Below, piece after piece: positions 11,722-22,677 of a stretch of 64,000 bases of DNA (its first letter is position 1; each line of letters begins with the position of its first letter). This stretch comes from Ascaphus truei (Eukaryota; Chordata; Amphibia; Anura; Ascaphidae), in assembly GCA_036426205.1 (NCBI GenBank), contig CM071570.1, positions 142,530,563 through 142,594,562 of the forward strand. The letters run 5' to 3'. Position numbers and translations under genes: made by a program. The notes below the pieces were generated by a model. That model was not told where the DNA came from. It ran no database searches and worked only from the letters and a program-made list of their open reading frames with translations.

Positions 11722-12081
11722 CACTACCGACACACTTTATTGAAGTGTGGTCGGTACCGCAAGCCGGGAAATCTCCCGGCTTGCTAGTGGCCGCCCCTCG
11801 GCGTGCCGCGCGTCATAGACGCGCGGTCACGCGTCATCGGGAGCGTGCGCCCCCTGCACGCGTGTCCAGGGGCTCCCCGAGGGAGCCCTGGTGTCCCGCG
11901 ATCGCGGGACAGCGGCAGGGGGTTCCGGGGGACCCGGCGGACCCGGCAGCGGTAGGGAGAGCGCCCCGATCGGAGGGCGCTCTTCCGCTGCTTCGGCGCG
12001 CGCCCGTCACACTCGGGCGCGCGCCAGGCTACTGCTGCGGCACAGAACGGGCAAATGCTCGAATAAACTGTGCCGCAGCAG
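11722..12081 (+). mobile_element. 360-bp CpG-rich multi-hairpin element, copy A
   Basis: This element interrupts the PLE at a TA; TA lies at both edges (11720-11721 and 12082-12083), and the PLE frame runs on if one TA is counted. Almost the whole element folds into consecutive hairpins. 11725-11756 has a 13-bp stem with one bulge. 11759-11784 is a perfect 11 bp (arm GCAAGCCGGGA). 11806-11826 is a perfect 9 bp, 11843-11861 is 6 bp, and 11866-11891 is 11 bp with one bulge. 11893-11910 is a perfect 18-nt palindrome centred on GCGATCGC. 11947-11990 is interrupted, with a 9-bp core. 11995-12025 is a perfect 12 bp. 12029-12084 is a perfect 17 bp. No protein is encoded. Copy B lies at 62415-62773. 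The TA target suggests Tc1/mariner-like cut-and-paste movement, but the superfamily is undecided. Confidence 0.85.
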
Positions 12082-12083
12082 TA

Positions 12084-12853
12084 GATAGGGGCTATAGTCA
12101 GAGAGATCTGGATAGATCCATTAAGGAGATGACATCCATGGATAGAACTTCACTTTTGAAACGTTCTTCAAAGAGAGCATCACTAAATGACAGTCCTTCA
12201 TTCATTACTCCTTATAGTAAACAAGCACAATGTATTAAGTCTATATTCAATAAGCATTGGAGTATTTTGTCACTCGATCCCATTTTAAACCCCTACATCT
12301 CTTCGGGCCCTAACATAATTTTCAAAAGAGCTAAAACCATAGCAAACACACTTTTACCTAGTCTTTTTAGACTTAGAACTGACAACAAATCTACATTACC
12401 TATGGGGTCATTTAAATGCAATCATTCCAAGATACTGTATGTGCAAAAATGAGTTCAAGGCAGACTTTTACATCATCAGTCACAAGAGAAACCAACAAGA
12501 TTAAGACATTCATAAACTGTAATTCAACTTTCATCATCTATTTGTTAACGTGTGGCTGCGGGCAACAATATGTCGGCAGGACCACCAGGTGTTTGAAAGT
12601 TAGAATTATGGAACACCATCGGCTTATTGCAAAAAAGGACCAGAATCACCCTGTTCCAAATCATTTTTCAGCTTGCCCCAGGGGTAGCATTGATCTCATT
12701 AAATTCCAGGGTATTGAGCAGGTCCCCTCCCTACCTAGAGGAGGTGACAGAACAAAGGCATTAGATAGGTGCGAAGCCTTTTGGATCTTTACCCATAGAA
12801 CTAGGACACAATTAAGGATAAATATTGATTGGGACCTAAGCCATTTTCTCTAA
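12084..12853 (+). pseudogene. PLE linker and GIY-YIG endonuclease domain
   Basis: From 12084 the frame matches the PLE region between RT and endonuclease ('SFITPYSKQAQ', 'NKHW'). A frame change near 12416-12450 leads into the GIY-YIG module. There 'FIIYLLTCGCGQQYVGRTTR' holds the family's IYLLTC..YVGRT version of GIY-YIG, followed by 'VRIMEHHRLI', 'HF..CP', the 'RGGDR' block and 'FWI'. The C-terminus ends with the usual '..W.L..FL' pattern. In intact elements this domain nicks the target DNA. Confidence 0.85.
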
Positions 12854-13146
12854 TGTAGTTTTTGTTTCATATAATACTTTATAGTCTGTGGACATGGTAT
12901 AATGTTTCTGATTCCATTTAGGAATATGCTATTCTATAACATATTTTTTTATTCTATAACATATCCTTTTTGGGATTATATATGCACTATTGCTATTAAC
13001 ATAGGCATAAATATGTTTATCCCTCCTGATATCCTGATTGTATATCATGCAAATTGTTTCCATTTGGTTTCTATTCTCATATCTATGTGATCCACTTTAT
13101 AATTTTAACTGAGATCACATTTATATCGACTATGTTCTGAGTACTG

Positions 13147-13440
13147 ATGTAGCCACGAGTATCCGAACACTTGCCTGGAAAAATCTGGGGCAATACCCCA
13201 GTAATGCTGCAACATTTCTGTGACATTTCTGCAGACAGACTAATGGCCCATCAGATTAACACAGTGGGGGTCCCTGGCAGTCCCATTCAAACTGAATGAG
13301 ACTGCCAAGGACCTCCGCTGTGTTAATCCGATGGGCCATTAGTCTGTTTGCAGAAATGTCACAGAAATTGTGCAGCATTACTCGGAGATTGCCCCAGATT
13401 TTCAAAAGCAAGTGTTCGGATACTTGTTGCTGCATCTGTA
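13147..13440. mobile_element. Palindromic MITE
   Basis: Two inverted arms of about 135-140 bp meet near 13295. The outer arms both read 'agtatccgaacacttgc' and the inner arms 'tggcagtc'/'gactgcca'. The arms are roughly 90% alike, so this is a fold-back non-autonomous transposon. No open frame is meaningful here. Confidence 0.75.
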
Positions 13441-16400
13441 TCATACACCAGTATACATGATATAGAAATTATAACTAAAATATCATCGGTCAATAATTAT
13501 CTTTAGTATTTATATTACTTTCGTATTGAAAGAGTTCTATATTGTATACTAGTCTATGGTTAAAATGAAATTAAGGTTAGAACTATCCCCTGTCTTCTCT
13601 ATATGTAGCGTTATACAATTAGTATATGTAGAAGTTATGTTGTTTTTATATGTATAAATTTAGAATAGAGACTATAATAAAAGTTCATGTATTCTGTTGG
13701 ATTAATAAGTGGTGTATTCATCACTTGTTGTTACCATACTCATATGAATTTATCATTATATTTATTTATCTGTAGTTTTTATACAGGGGGTTTGCATAGT
13801 ATTTACATAATTGCTTTTATATTCGTTAATTTGTTCATTATGTGTAGTTGTTTTTGTCTCTGTTTTCTAATGATTTTATGATTAAAGTTTGTTTCATTCT
13901 AAATTCATACCACCTGATCCGCTGTGCCAATGAGGATGCACGTTGGGTGGGCACGACCCATTTTGCGGTCGCGCGCTATGATATCATGCTCTGCATCCCG
14001 GTGGAACAGGCAGGTATGTATAAAAATGCAAGCGGTTTATTTTTCCTTACACCTTGATAAAGTGCTCCGTGTTCATTTAGTCTTATTGCTGCTGAGCCTG
14101 CAATAAACTGATTGCTTATTTGGCTGTCATTTGGCTGTGCTCTCCTACAAACTACATCTCTGGACGCAGGAGTAGTACCCCTGCCGGAGAGGTCTCCTCT
14201 CAGAGGAATGAAGGATGTATTTGCACCTCACAAGAATTGATATCATACTTACAGAGGCTCTACGCTCTTACCCACAGCAATTAAACTGATTTCCAGGGGA
14301 GAGAATGAGGCCTTTGTATGATCCCAGCATCATGTGATGTTGCATCATCATGGTGACGCGACATCACATGGCGACGTGTTGCCATAACTATAATTATCCA
14401 GCCATTGGTACAGTATATTTCTTTCATTCTGTTAATTTGCATACAACCACATGAAATGGTACAACCTAGAAAACATCAGATACTATATATCATTGAAGAA
14501 AATCCCCATGACACTCAGTTTTGATGCCACACACAATGTAAAACCAGCAATAGTAGATGCTGTGCTTACAAATGGATAGGGCATTCCACCTGAAACGCGT
14601 CAGGGTGTCTCTTTTTATGTTCTCTGTATGCCATGTTCATTAAAGCATAGTTTTTAATTCTATTTTTGCTGGTGTTAGCCCCCTTTGTGGCACAGCTGTG
14701 CTCCGCTTCAATCCTGGAATTGTCTTTCTTTGCTATTTACCAGCGTGAAGCACGCACAAGATAAGCTGCCTTTATGTGAGTACTAAATTTTCTACTCTTA
14801 TTTATTGTGGAGAGCTTACCGCCATCAGTGCTGTTCTAGAGGATAGTGTCCAGTGGAGCATTTTTTCTGGTTGTTTATCTACTTATACAGTTAATTGTCT
14901 CCACTATTTGGACGGTTATTGCCTTAACCCCTCATATGACACATATATGCACTGGGTCTACTAGTCTCACAAGGCTTGATTATAGCTTATCAATACTCAA
15001 TCACTACTCTTATTCAGGACTTTATGTGCATTATATGTTCCCTTTATCTACTGAGCACCGTTACATGGAACTTGCTTCTATCTCTTGTACCTTACAAATG
15101 GATAGTGCTGCTGCTGTCCTACTGTATTGTATGTAAGAAATACATTATGGTGCAAAGATATCTTTTTTTCACCACTCGTGAAAAGATCCTATAAGCTGCA
15201 TCAGCAGTACTACAATCCAGATTTCTATTGTAATATTGTGTCTTTTCATTTGGAACTTATATGAAAAGAATCATATTGATTGTGGCAAATTTAACTCACT
15301 AAAACGTATTCTACGGGGATTGTCTGTGCTAGGTGATTTTATCATGTTCTCTTTCGGTTTCATTTTCTTCCTTATCCTTATTCCCTTGAGAAACTGCAGA
15401 CCAGCTTGCAGAGCAAATTGCCCTAAATTGAGCTCTTTTTCTGGCACATACAAGTCTGCCTATGGTTCCTTAGCTAGGAAACTTTATGCACTCTCTTCTC
15501 CTCATTTCTTAACAACCCCTTCCCTTTTCCAATTAAAGTAGAGACGTTTGCACCAGTCCCTGCTCCCAATTAAATGAATTCTGCATTACCAGTCACAGTA
15601 TCCAGATCTTTTTTACCCTCCCTTCATTAGACATATTCCTCTAAGGCTTCTTGGCTGACTGCCAGAGATTTATATGGCAACAATTCTAAATCTTTGCACA
15701 TTTTATCTCCTCGAAAACCATTACTGATTGTAAGCTGTCTGCTGCTTGTAGGCAGTATGAAAACAAAATCTAAATTCTGATTTAAAGAGAAAGATACAAA
15801 GGTTATATGTGAGTGGAGATAACCAAATATGTCTCAAATATTAGGAAAAAGGTGATATATTTGAATAAAAAATGAGTCTAATTAAGCTTGGTACAGTATT
15901 GTTTGTTGGACACTATTTTATTTAAGGCATAGTTTAAGTGTGCTGTTTTTTTTTCAGGATCCTAGAGGAGCATCATTATTACCATTTTCTAAATCAACAT
16001 CATCCATATTTCTGCACCTCAGGCATGCTGGCTGATGCATACTCTAAATCATACACACCAACATAAGAAAATGAATATGAACTCTAGAGCTTATAGTAGA
16101 CAGAGGATTTTTCAAGATAACCATCTAATTTCCCAACAAATATAAGAACTCCATTGGCATCTGGAATCAGCCATTCCCCTTTGACAGAAATCATAACCGA
16201 CATGATGTCAGGTTGTCAAGAGAAATAGCCACATTGCCAAACACTCAGCAACAAGGCAAGAATCCAGCCTCACTTCTACTTTTTACAAATATATAAACTC
16301 CCTTCATAAATATTTTTAATTTCTGGAGTTATATTTATGCAAATAGGGTTTTCCATTTGATCATTTTTTTTAAATTTTATGTCGATCTGTGTCTTATTGC

Positions 16401-16784
16401 TTAATGTATATATTAATCTGTATATTCACATGGACTCTTCATAGAACTGAAAATATACTTAACGAACAGCTTTAATGCTTTATATTGTGTGTCTAGGAGT
16501 GGTAAATAAACACACATGCCATATTATATCTATATATCTCTATATTTGTCTTTATTATTGTAGTGATAGTTAGTACTGTAGCTCATAATAATGTATATCT
16601 AGTTGCAAAAGAGCTGACACTCCAACTATGATTTTAATATTCTAATTCTGTTGGTGTCTTTCCTAGTTTGTGTTATGTGCTTCTTTGAAACACTAGAATG
16701 TGAAAACAGCAAACATCAGGCTGGATCAGAGACGAGAAGGTATTAGCTCAAGGTCAAGATGGGTAATATATTGTTGTTGGGCCT
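13441..16784. other. Mostly unannotated AT-rich sequence
   Basis: At 14590-14660 'cctgaaacgcgtcaggg' followed by 'cattaaagcat' looks like the 3' half of a hammerhead-type repeat whose CTGATGA part is missing. The rest, including short open frames around 14776-15541, shows no recognisable domain. 14330-14380 has a small palindromic stretch around 'catcacatg'. Confidence 0.4.
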
Positions 16785-16785
16785 A

Positions 16786-17182
16786 CACTGGCGACACACT
16801 TTATTCGAGCTTGGCTAGTCCCACGAATTCGGGTATACCCGGGTGTATTGAGGTTTGTGACTGTTTTCTGCCCGAGTGCATTGAGTTATTTTCCAAGCAG
16901 GGATTGAAGCATTTTATTCCCGCTGGCTTCAATACTGCACAGTATATATATATATACTGCATTACAATTCATGAATTTATGCCATCTGGTAGACACGCGA
17001 AGCATTGCAGCCTATTAAATCCTAATCATTATCATTTAACAGATCAGCCGCCCATCAGCCAGGCATGAACCCAGGCTGGGAAGGCAAATGCAACGGGGCT
17101 TGTCAGAGGTGAGGAGTGGCGCATTCCAGGTATCTGCCAGGTACATACCGGGTATTTGCTCGAATAAAGTGTGTCGGTGCAG
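16786..17182 (+). mobile_element. TA-flanked element C, related to the hairpin elements
   Basis: The ends are CACTGGCGACACACTTTATTC on the left and, on the other strand, CTGCACCGACACACTTT on the right. TA lies outside each end (16784-16785, 17183-17184). The shared end 'CGACACACTTTATT' links it to copies A and B. The interior is AT-richer and has few of the perfect hairpins. It looks like an older or ancestral relative. No protein frame is supported. Confidence 0.75.
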
Positions 17183-17486
17183 TAATAATTCGAGATGGGC
17201 GAATGTGTAAAAATTGGATTCGCAGATGGATATTCATAGGCGATTTGGACAGTTAAAAATTCAGGAGCATGCTCATGAAGGCAACAACGTTTTTCCTTTG
17301 CACAAATGTTGTGGCATTCAAATTAACCCAGAAGTTACAGATCCTGAAATATGGGAGAGAGAGAAAACTTTCTTCAAACAACAAGAGGAGAGGCAACAGT
17401 GCTCAAAAAAAAGCACATGTGAGAGATACTGGGCCCTATTCTAGTAGCCTTCATAAAACAATATCGCTGGGCCGGTTACGCCTCCA

Positions 17487-19487
17487 GTTTTCTTTTTTTT
17501 ATTTCAATTTTTTTTTATTGTTTTTCACAAAATACACACATTTCATACATTTCGTTATACAAACATTGGAGGAGTACTAACTGTCATGTACAACACAGTA
17601 AATATTCAGGAATCAGTGTACCTGTTCAAGTTAAATATGTGACTAGTTGTGTTGAGTATTGCCTATTCACATACTCCCCCATTAGGTACATTAAAATGGA
17701 AGCGGCCGCTTCTTTGTGTGCATCTTTTATTGTCAGGGAAGAAAAAAGAAAAGATAGGGGGAGAGAGAGGGGTGAAAGGAGAGGGGGAGGAAAGTAGAGT
17801 TGGGGAGGGAGAGAAAGGGAGGGGAGGAGGGGGGGAAGGGGGGGACCAGCCCAATTGGCCCCTTAGTTTTTTCCGATAGCTTTCGTAGTAGTCTGTTACA
17901 CACCTGGCCATATTTCCCATGTCTTATGGAACTTGTCCATTTTTTGGGTTAGTTTTGCTGTAAGGAGCTCCATTGACTTTATTTCGCGGAGTCTTCGTAG
18001 TATTGTCTGTTTGGATGGTGGATTTATTTTTTTCCAGGCAGCTGCCACACAACAGCGAGCTGCCGTGAGTACTTGTATTGTCATTTTGTTTTCTGCCGTC
18101 TCTAGCTCATCAATTGGTTTAGCCAGCACCATGGTCAGCGGGTCCATCTCAACCTCCACCCCCAGGTATTCTCGGATTAATGATTTGATCATGACCCAGA
18201 ACACCTGAATCTTTGGACAATTCCACCAGATGTGAGCCATATCTCCTCTTTGTCCGCATCCCCTCCAGCACAAATCTGGGGTCCCGGGGAAGATCTGGCT
18301 CACCCTACTCGGGGTTAAGTACCATTGAAATAGAATTTTATAGATATTCTCTTTGGTGGTAGTGCATATTGATGTTTTGGAAGCTGCCTCCCAGATATCC
18401 TCCCAGTCTTCCCTATCGATCTCTATGTTCAAATATTCCGCCCATTTGAGCATATAATTGTGTTGGGAACAACCTGCTGTTCTTGCCAGGCCCAGATACA
18501 CTTCCGAAATCAACCCCTTACAGTAGTATCCTTTCCTGCATAGGCGCTCAAAATGTGTTAATGGTTGAAATGTTAATTCTTTGGAAAGAGTTTGCAGGTA
18601 ATGCCTGATCTGCAGGAAGCCAAATATTGGCAAGTTCACTGTTTGGTGTTTTTTCTCTAATTCCTGAATCGATAGGATCTTTCCGTTTCCTATAAACTGC
18701 TCTGCTACCATTATCTTTAACTTTTTAAATTCACTGAGTCTCTGTGGGAACAAGCCTGGGGGGAACTCCGGGTTGTTAAATATGGGCGTTAGTTGTGAGG
18801 GTGAGGCCGTTAGGTTAAACCTATCTTTATTTTTAGTCCATATTCTCCATGTACATTTCATTGCTCCCAGCTTTAATGTTTCTGAGAAGGTCTCCCTACC
18901 CCTCTCGGTCCACAGGGTGGCCGGGAGTGAGAGAGGTCTCGCATAGGCAGACTCAATCCCAATCCAACAGCTTGTGGTTGGTTCGTTGTTCCACATTATA
19001 ACTTGTTTGAGTTGGGCCGCCAAATACTATTTCATGATATCCGGAACTGCCAAGCCTCCGCTTTCCTTTGATGCTAGCAAGATAGTTCTAGCTACCCTTG
19101 TCTTTTATTTTGCCAAATAAATTCGAAGATTTTGTTTTGCATATTTTTGAGTTCACCTAGTGGGATATCAATGGGGAGAGTCTGGAAGTAATACAGAAGT
19201 CTTGGTAGGATGTTCATTTTTACCGTGGCTATTCTTCCTAGCCAAGATGTCTGATATCCATTCCAGCTTTGAAGGTCTTTTTTTAGTCTCGCAAATAGGG
19301 GTGGGTAATTGTATTGAAATAGTGTTTTGTACTCCCGTGTTATTTGTATTCCTAGGTATTTGATTTTTGTGGAGCTCCACCTATAATTGAAGTTTATTTG
19401 CAGTAATTTGGCCTCGGGGTGGGGTAGGGATATATTTAATGCTTCCGACTTATACGCCGCCAGTTTTCTTAGCGTTGCTATCATGGT
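17487..19487 (-). mobile_element. L1-clade LINE, 5'-truncated (minus)
   Basis: The 3' end is the A-rich stretch seen as T/A-rich sequence at 17487-17520, preceded by a GA/CT-rich 3' UTR (17740-17850). The body encodes the C-terminal half of an L1 ORF2 protein. The 5' edge near 19487 abuts unrelated inverted-repeat DNA. Confidence 0.8.
17896..19484 (-). pseudogene. L1 ORF2 C-terminal half
   Basis: The upstream piece (19484-19092) has the post-RT blocks 'IKYLGIQIT' and 'WLGRIATVKMNILPRLLYYFQ' and 'NKIFEFIWQNKR'. After a frame break near 19090-19020 a 375-codon open frame continues. It holds the L1-type Cys motif CX3CX7HX4C (C252, C256, H264, C269 in 'CWRGCG..HIWWNC'). This C-terminal zinc-binding motif is a hallmark of L1 ORF2. 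RT catalytic motifs lie upstream and are absent. The long open downstream piece suggests a moderately young copy. Confidence 0.85.
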
Positions 19488-19634
19488 AATCAGAAAGCCT
19501 CTAACACCTGTGATAGCAAAATGCCCAAAACTGGCGAGGAGCCAGTAACCCGGTAATCTGCAGTGATCTGGTCCAGCTGTATGGAAAGCTGCACAGAGAG
19601 AGCTGCCTCTACCTGTGCATATCTCACCAGTGAT

Positions 19635-19945
19635 TGCAGGCTTATAATAAAAAATGTAATACTAGTATATGTGAGCAAGGGGTCTCCAGAGTAGAACCAC
19701 ATTGATTTCAGGTCTGGGGACCCCCTGCTTCCTGTGATTCAGGCCCCGTTATGGGGTGCTGGTATCTCCTATGAATTAAAATGTCTTATGTCACGTGACC
19801 GTGAGATTTAAATGCATAGGCGATACCGGCACCCCATAACGGGGCCTGTATCTTGGGAAGCAGGGGACCCTGGACCTCAAATCAATGTGGTTCTGCTTTG
19901 GAGACCCCCTGCTTATGCACACTAGTATTTGAAATTGTATAAAAA
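19635..19945. repeat. Large inverted repeat
   Basis: Arms of about 120-140 bp face each other around about 19795. Shared inverted blocks include 'aggccccgttatggggtgc' with its mirror, 'accacattga' and 'tactagta'. This is a non-autonomous palindromic element. Confidence 0.75.
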
Positions 19946-20126
19946 AGGTTCATTAGCCACTAAGGCAATGAAAGGGTTCAACCTCAATAGCCTGTTTATT
20001 GGGGGCAGAGGGGGTGGATGAAGGGGGTAATAGCCCCAATGTGGGTGGTTGGGCCTGCCTGGAAGGTTGCTGGAGGAGTTAACCCCTTCACTACCATAGC
20101 GGTGGGAACCGCTATGGTAAAGGAGG

Positions 20127-20850
20127 GATTAAAAAGTCCCAGTACCCCCTAGGCCTAAAGACCCACCCTTAGGGCAACTACCCCCTTCACCCAATCCTTC
20201 TACCCCCAATAAAGAAAAATAAACACAACCCTGCTACCCACCTCCTCTACCCCCAACTACTCCCCCCCCCCCCCCCCCACCAACACATACAGTACAGTAA
20301 TGGGCAAAATGACCATTATCCAGATATGGATAATAGATAATTTGCCCATTCAAAATCAAACATTAGACAGCCAGCATAAATAAAGAAATAAACAAGCACC
20401 TAACACCACAACAATAATAGAACTAAAAAGCATCAAACTACACATCAATAAAACTATCCCAACTTAGCTAAAGAATAAAAATTATATTATACCAAAATAA
20501 TAGAATGCAATTAAAGAAACACCTAACCATCAAAACATATCAGAAATAAACCCATTAGCCAATCCACAACCGATATGGTAAAGAAGGGATTAAAAAGTCC
20601 CGGTACCCCCTGGTAGGCCTAAAGACCCACCCTTAGGGCAACTACCCCCTTCACCCAATCCCTCTAGCCCCAATAAAGAAAAATAAACGCAACCCTACTA
20701 CCCACCTCCTCTACCTCCAACTACTCCCCCCCCCCAACACATACAGTACAGTAATGGGCAAAATTACCATTATCCAGATATGGATAATAGGTCATTTGCC
20801 CATTCAAAATCAAACATTAGACAGCCAGCATAAATAAAGTAAATACAATT
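20127..20850 (+). repeat. Duplicated satellite-like block 1
   Basis: The segment 20127-20388 is repeated at about 20591-20845 with high identity. Both copies start 'taaaaagtccc', include 'aaagacccaccctta' and 'caataaagaaaaataaac', and end in 'gccagcataaataaag'. The C-run at 20264-20279 is expanded in the first copy. A perfect CCATAGCGGT/ACCGCTATGG hairpin lies just upstream (about 20094-20119). Confidence 0.8.
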
Positions 20851-21381
20851 TTTTACTTACCCATGCCATCATGAAAGGCATCCTCATCAACATACTCCAG
20901 GTCCATGTCCTCCGTTGACATCAAGAATACAAGAAAAAAAATACAATCTTATGGCCCCTAACCCCTTAATCACGTAGCGATTAATAACCTCTATAGTATT
21001 TAAGGGGTTAACCCACCTCCTCCTCTACCCGGGTGGCCTAACCACCCCCCCAAGGGCCACTATACCCACCCCTCTACCCATTGATTGGCACAGTGGTACA
21101 TCATACCCATATAATATGTGCATGATAAGCCACTATAGCAGTCAATGGCCAACCTATTTAAAATAATCAAGCACACCAATACACAACAATTAAAGAAATA
21201 AACAAGCACCTAACACCACAACAATAATAGAACTAAAAAGCATCAAACTACACATCAATAAAACTATCTCAACTTAGCTAAAGAATAAAAATTATATTAT
21301 ACCAAAATAATAGAATGCAATTAAAGAAACACCCAATTAACAAAACATATCAGAAATAAACCCGTTAGCCAATCCACAAAT
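20385..21381 (+). repeat. Duplicated satellite-like block 2
   Basis: The segment 20385-20572 ('aataaacaagcacctaacac' onward) returns almost unchanged at about 21197-21381. Blocks 1 and 2 are thus interleaved, which suggests an ancestral tandem array of a longer unit with partial deletions. Confidence 0.8.
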
Positions 21382-21651
21382 GTACTAAAAACAAGCCATC
21401 CAAATTCCAAACAATTTAAACAAAACAATAAAAAGAAATAGAAAAAATACCAATCAATACAAAACAAGCATTTGCCAAAAAATGCATTGCCTGTCACTGT
21501 ATTTATATGTACCCTAAAGGGGCACAGATTAATACATTACTGTAGCCGTCAATGAGCAATGAAAAACATAAAAATAAATAAATACAATTAAAAAAACTGA
21601 AAAAAGACATTTACATACATTCAATATTTATCTTACCTTTAGAAGTCTTCA

Positions 21652-22663
21652 TGAAAAGTTCAGTCCGCGCTCTGGCTCTTTAAACTTGGAGTGTTGGTCC
21701 CTCTCAGTTCTCTTGCTGCTTCTGTGTTTATGAGGTGTCTCCCCCACCTCCAAATGTGGTCTCCACCGGAACCCCGATGGTGATACCAATATCAGCAAAA
21801 CAAGAAAAAACACAAAAGCGCACCAAGATGAGAGATAGATATTGTATTAGCAACAAATAATAAAATTAGTAACTTACATATAAAATTTCTTTAATAATCC
21901 CCGATTCTGGTGTCTATCACAGGAGTAGGGCATCACATAGGAAGTATGAAGGGTAATCTCAGTTCTGAGAGATCAGACCCGCGCGCTGGGGCTGTCTCTG
22001 TTCACTCTCCTGTCCTCCACGTGTGGTAGCGTGGTGCGGAGTGTAGCGCGCATGTGCAGGAACCGGGGCCTTCAATAGGTGTCCTTAGGATGCCTGTCCG
22101 TTTTTGATAGCATAGAAACGATCGGAAATAAGCAGGAACGGTACACTTGAGTGTGTACTGGTGGTGGGTAGTAAAACCGCCAGCCACAACAGTCGCGACG
22201 CGTTTCGTTTAACAAAGTAAACTTCTTAGTCAGGAGCCTGAAGAAGTTACTTTGTAACTTTGTTAAACGAAACGCGTCGCGACTGTGTGGCTGGCGTGTT
22301 ACTACCCACCACCAGTACACACTCAAGTGTACCGTTCCTGCTTATTTCCGATCGTTTCTATGCTATCAAAAACGGACAGGCTCCTAAGGACCTATTGAAG
22401 GCCCCGGTTCCTGCACATGCGCGCTACACTCCGCACCACGCTACCACACGTGGAGACAGGAGAGTGACAGAGACAGCCCCGCGCGCGGGTCTGATCTCTC
22501 AGAACTGAGATTACCCTTCATAATTCCTATGTGATGCCATCTCTGTGATAGACACCAGAATCGGGGATTATTAAAGAAATTTATATGTAAGTACTAATTT
22601 TATTATTTGTTGCTAATACAATATCATCATCTTGGTGCGCTTTTGTGTTTTTTCTTGTTTTGC
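21652..22663 (+). mobile_element. Inverted-dimer hammerhead element in a 14-bp target duplication
   Basis: TTTAGAAGTCTTCA occurs at 21638-21651 and again at 22664-22677, so 1012 bp were inserted with a 14-bp duplication. Inside, about 142 bp of single-copy sequence is followed by an 870-bp near-perfect palindrome (21794-22663, centre about 22229). Each arm carries a hammerhead-like motif near the centre and the end 'ttggtgcgcttttgtg' at its outside. The right arm stops exactly at the target duplication. The layout fits a Penelope-type pseudo-LTR with an inverted partner copy; that identification is inferred. Confidence 0.8.
22238..22285 (+). ncRNA. Hammerhead-like motif, right palindrome arm
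   Basis: CTGAAGA (a permitted CTGANGA form), a pairing region GTTAC..GTAAC/GTTAAAC, then GAAACGCGTC with the self-complementary ACGCGT. Stem II contains an extra about 8 nt, so the fold is disturbed. The mirror motif on the minus strand of the left arm (22198-22232) has a corrupted core (CTGACTAAGA). Activity is uncertain. Confidence 0.5.
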
Positions 22664-22677
22664 TTTAGAAGTCTTCA

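Larger units (their letters stand above)
10916..12853 (+). mobile_element. Penelope-like element, 5'-truncated
   Basis: Order on the plus strand: RT fingers/palm (10916-11720), an inserted hairpin element (11722-12081), then the linker and GIY-YIG endonuclease (12084-12853). This RT plus C-terminal GIY-YIG arrangement is diagnostic of Penelope/Neptune-type PLEs. The 5' part of the RT is missing. A recognisable pseudo-LTR is not visible directly downstream. Confidence 0.88.

Noticed and set aside
11745..12452. 235-codon frame starting with Arg/Pro-rich sequence
   Set aside because: It fuses the hairpin element with the PLE linker. Only the part after 12084 is real coding sequence.
17487..19500. 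Possible target duplication of the L1 ('acgcctccagttttc' near 17470 and 'acgccgccagttttc' near 19450)
   Set aside because: The second copy lies within the L1 coding part and has a mismatch, so it is probably coincidental.
20264..20279. Poly-C run as a possible regulatory or quadruplex site
   Set aside because: It lies in a repeated block where the second copy has a much shorter run; it looks like simple slippage.
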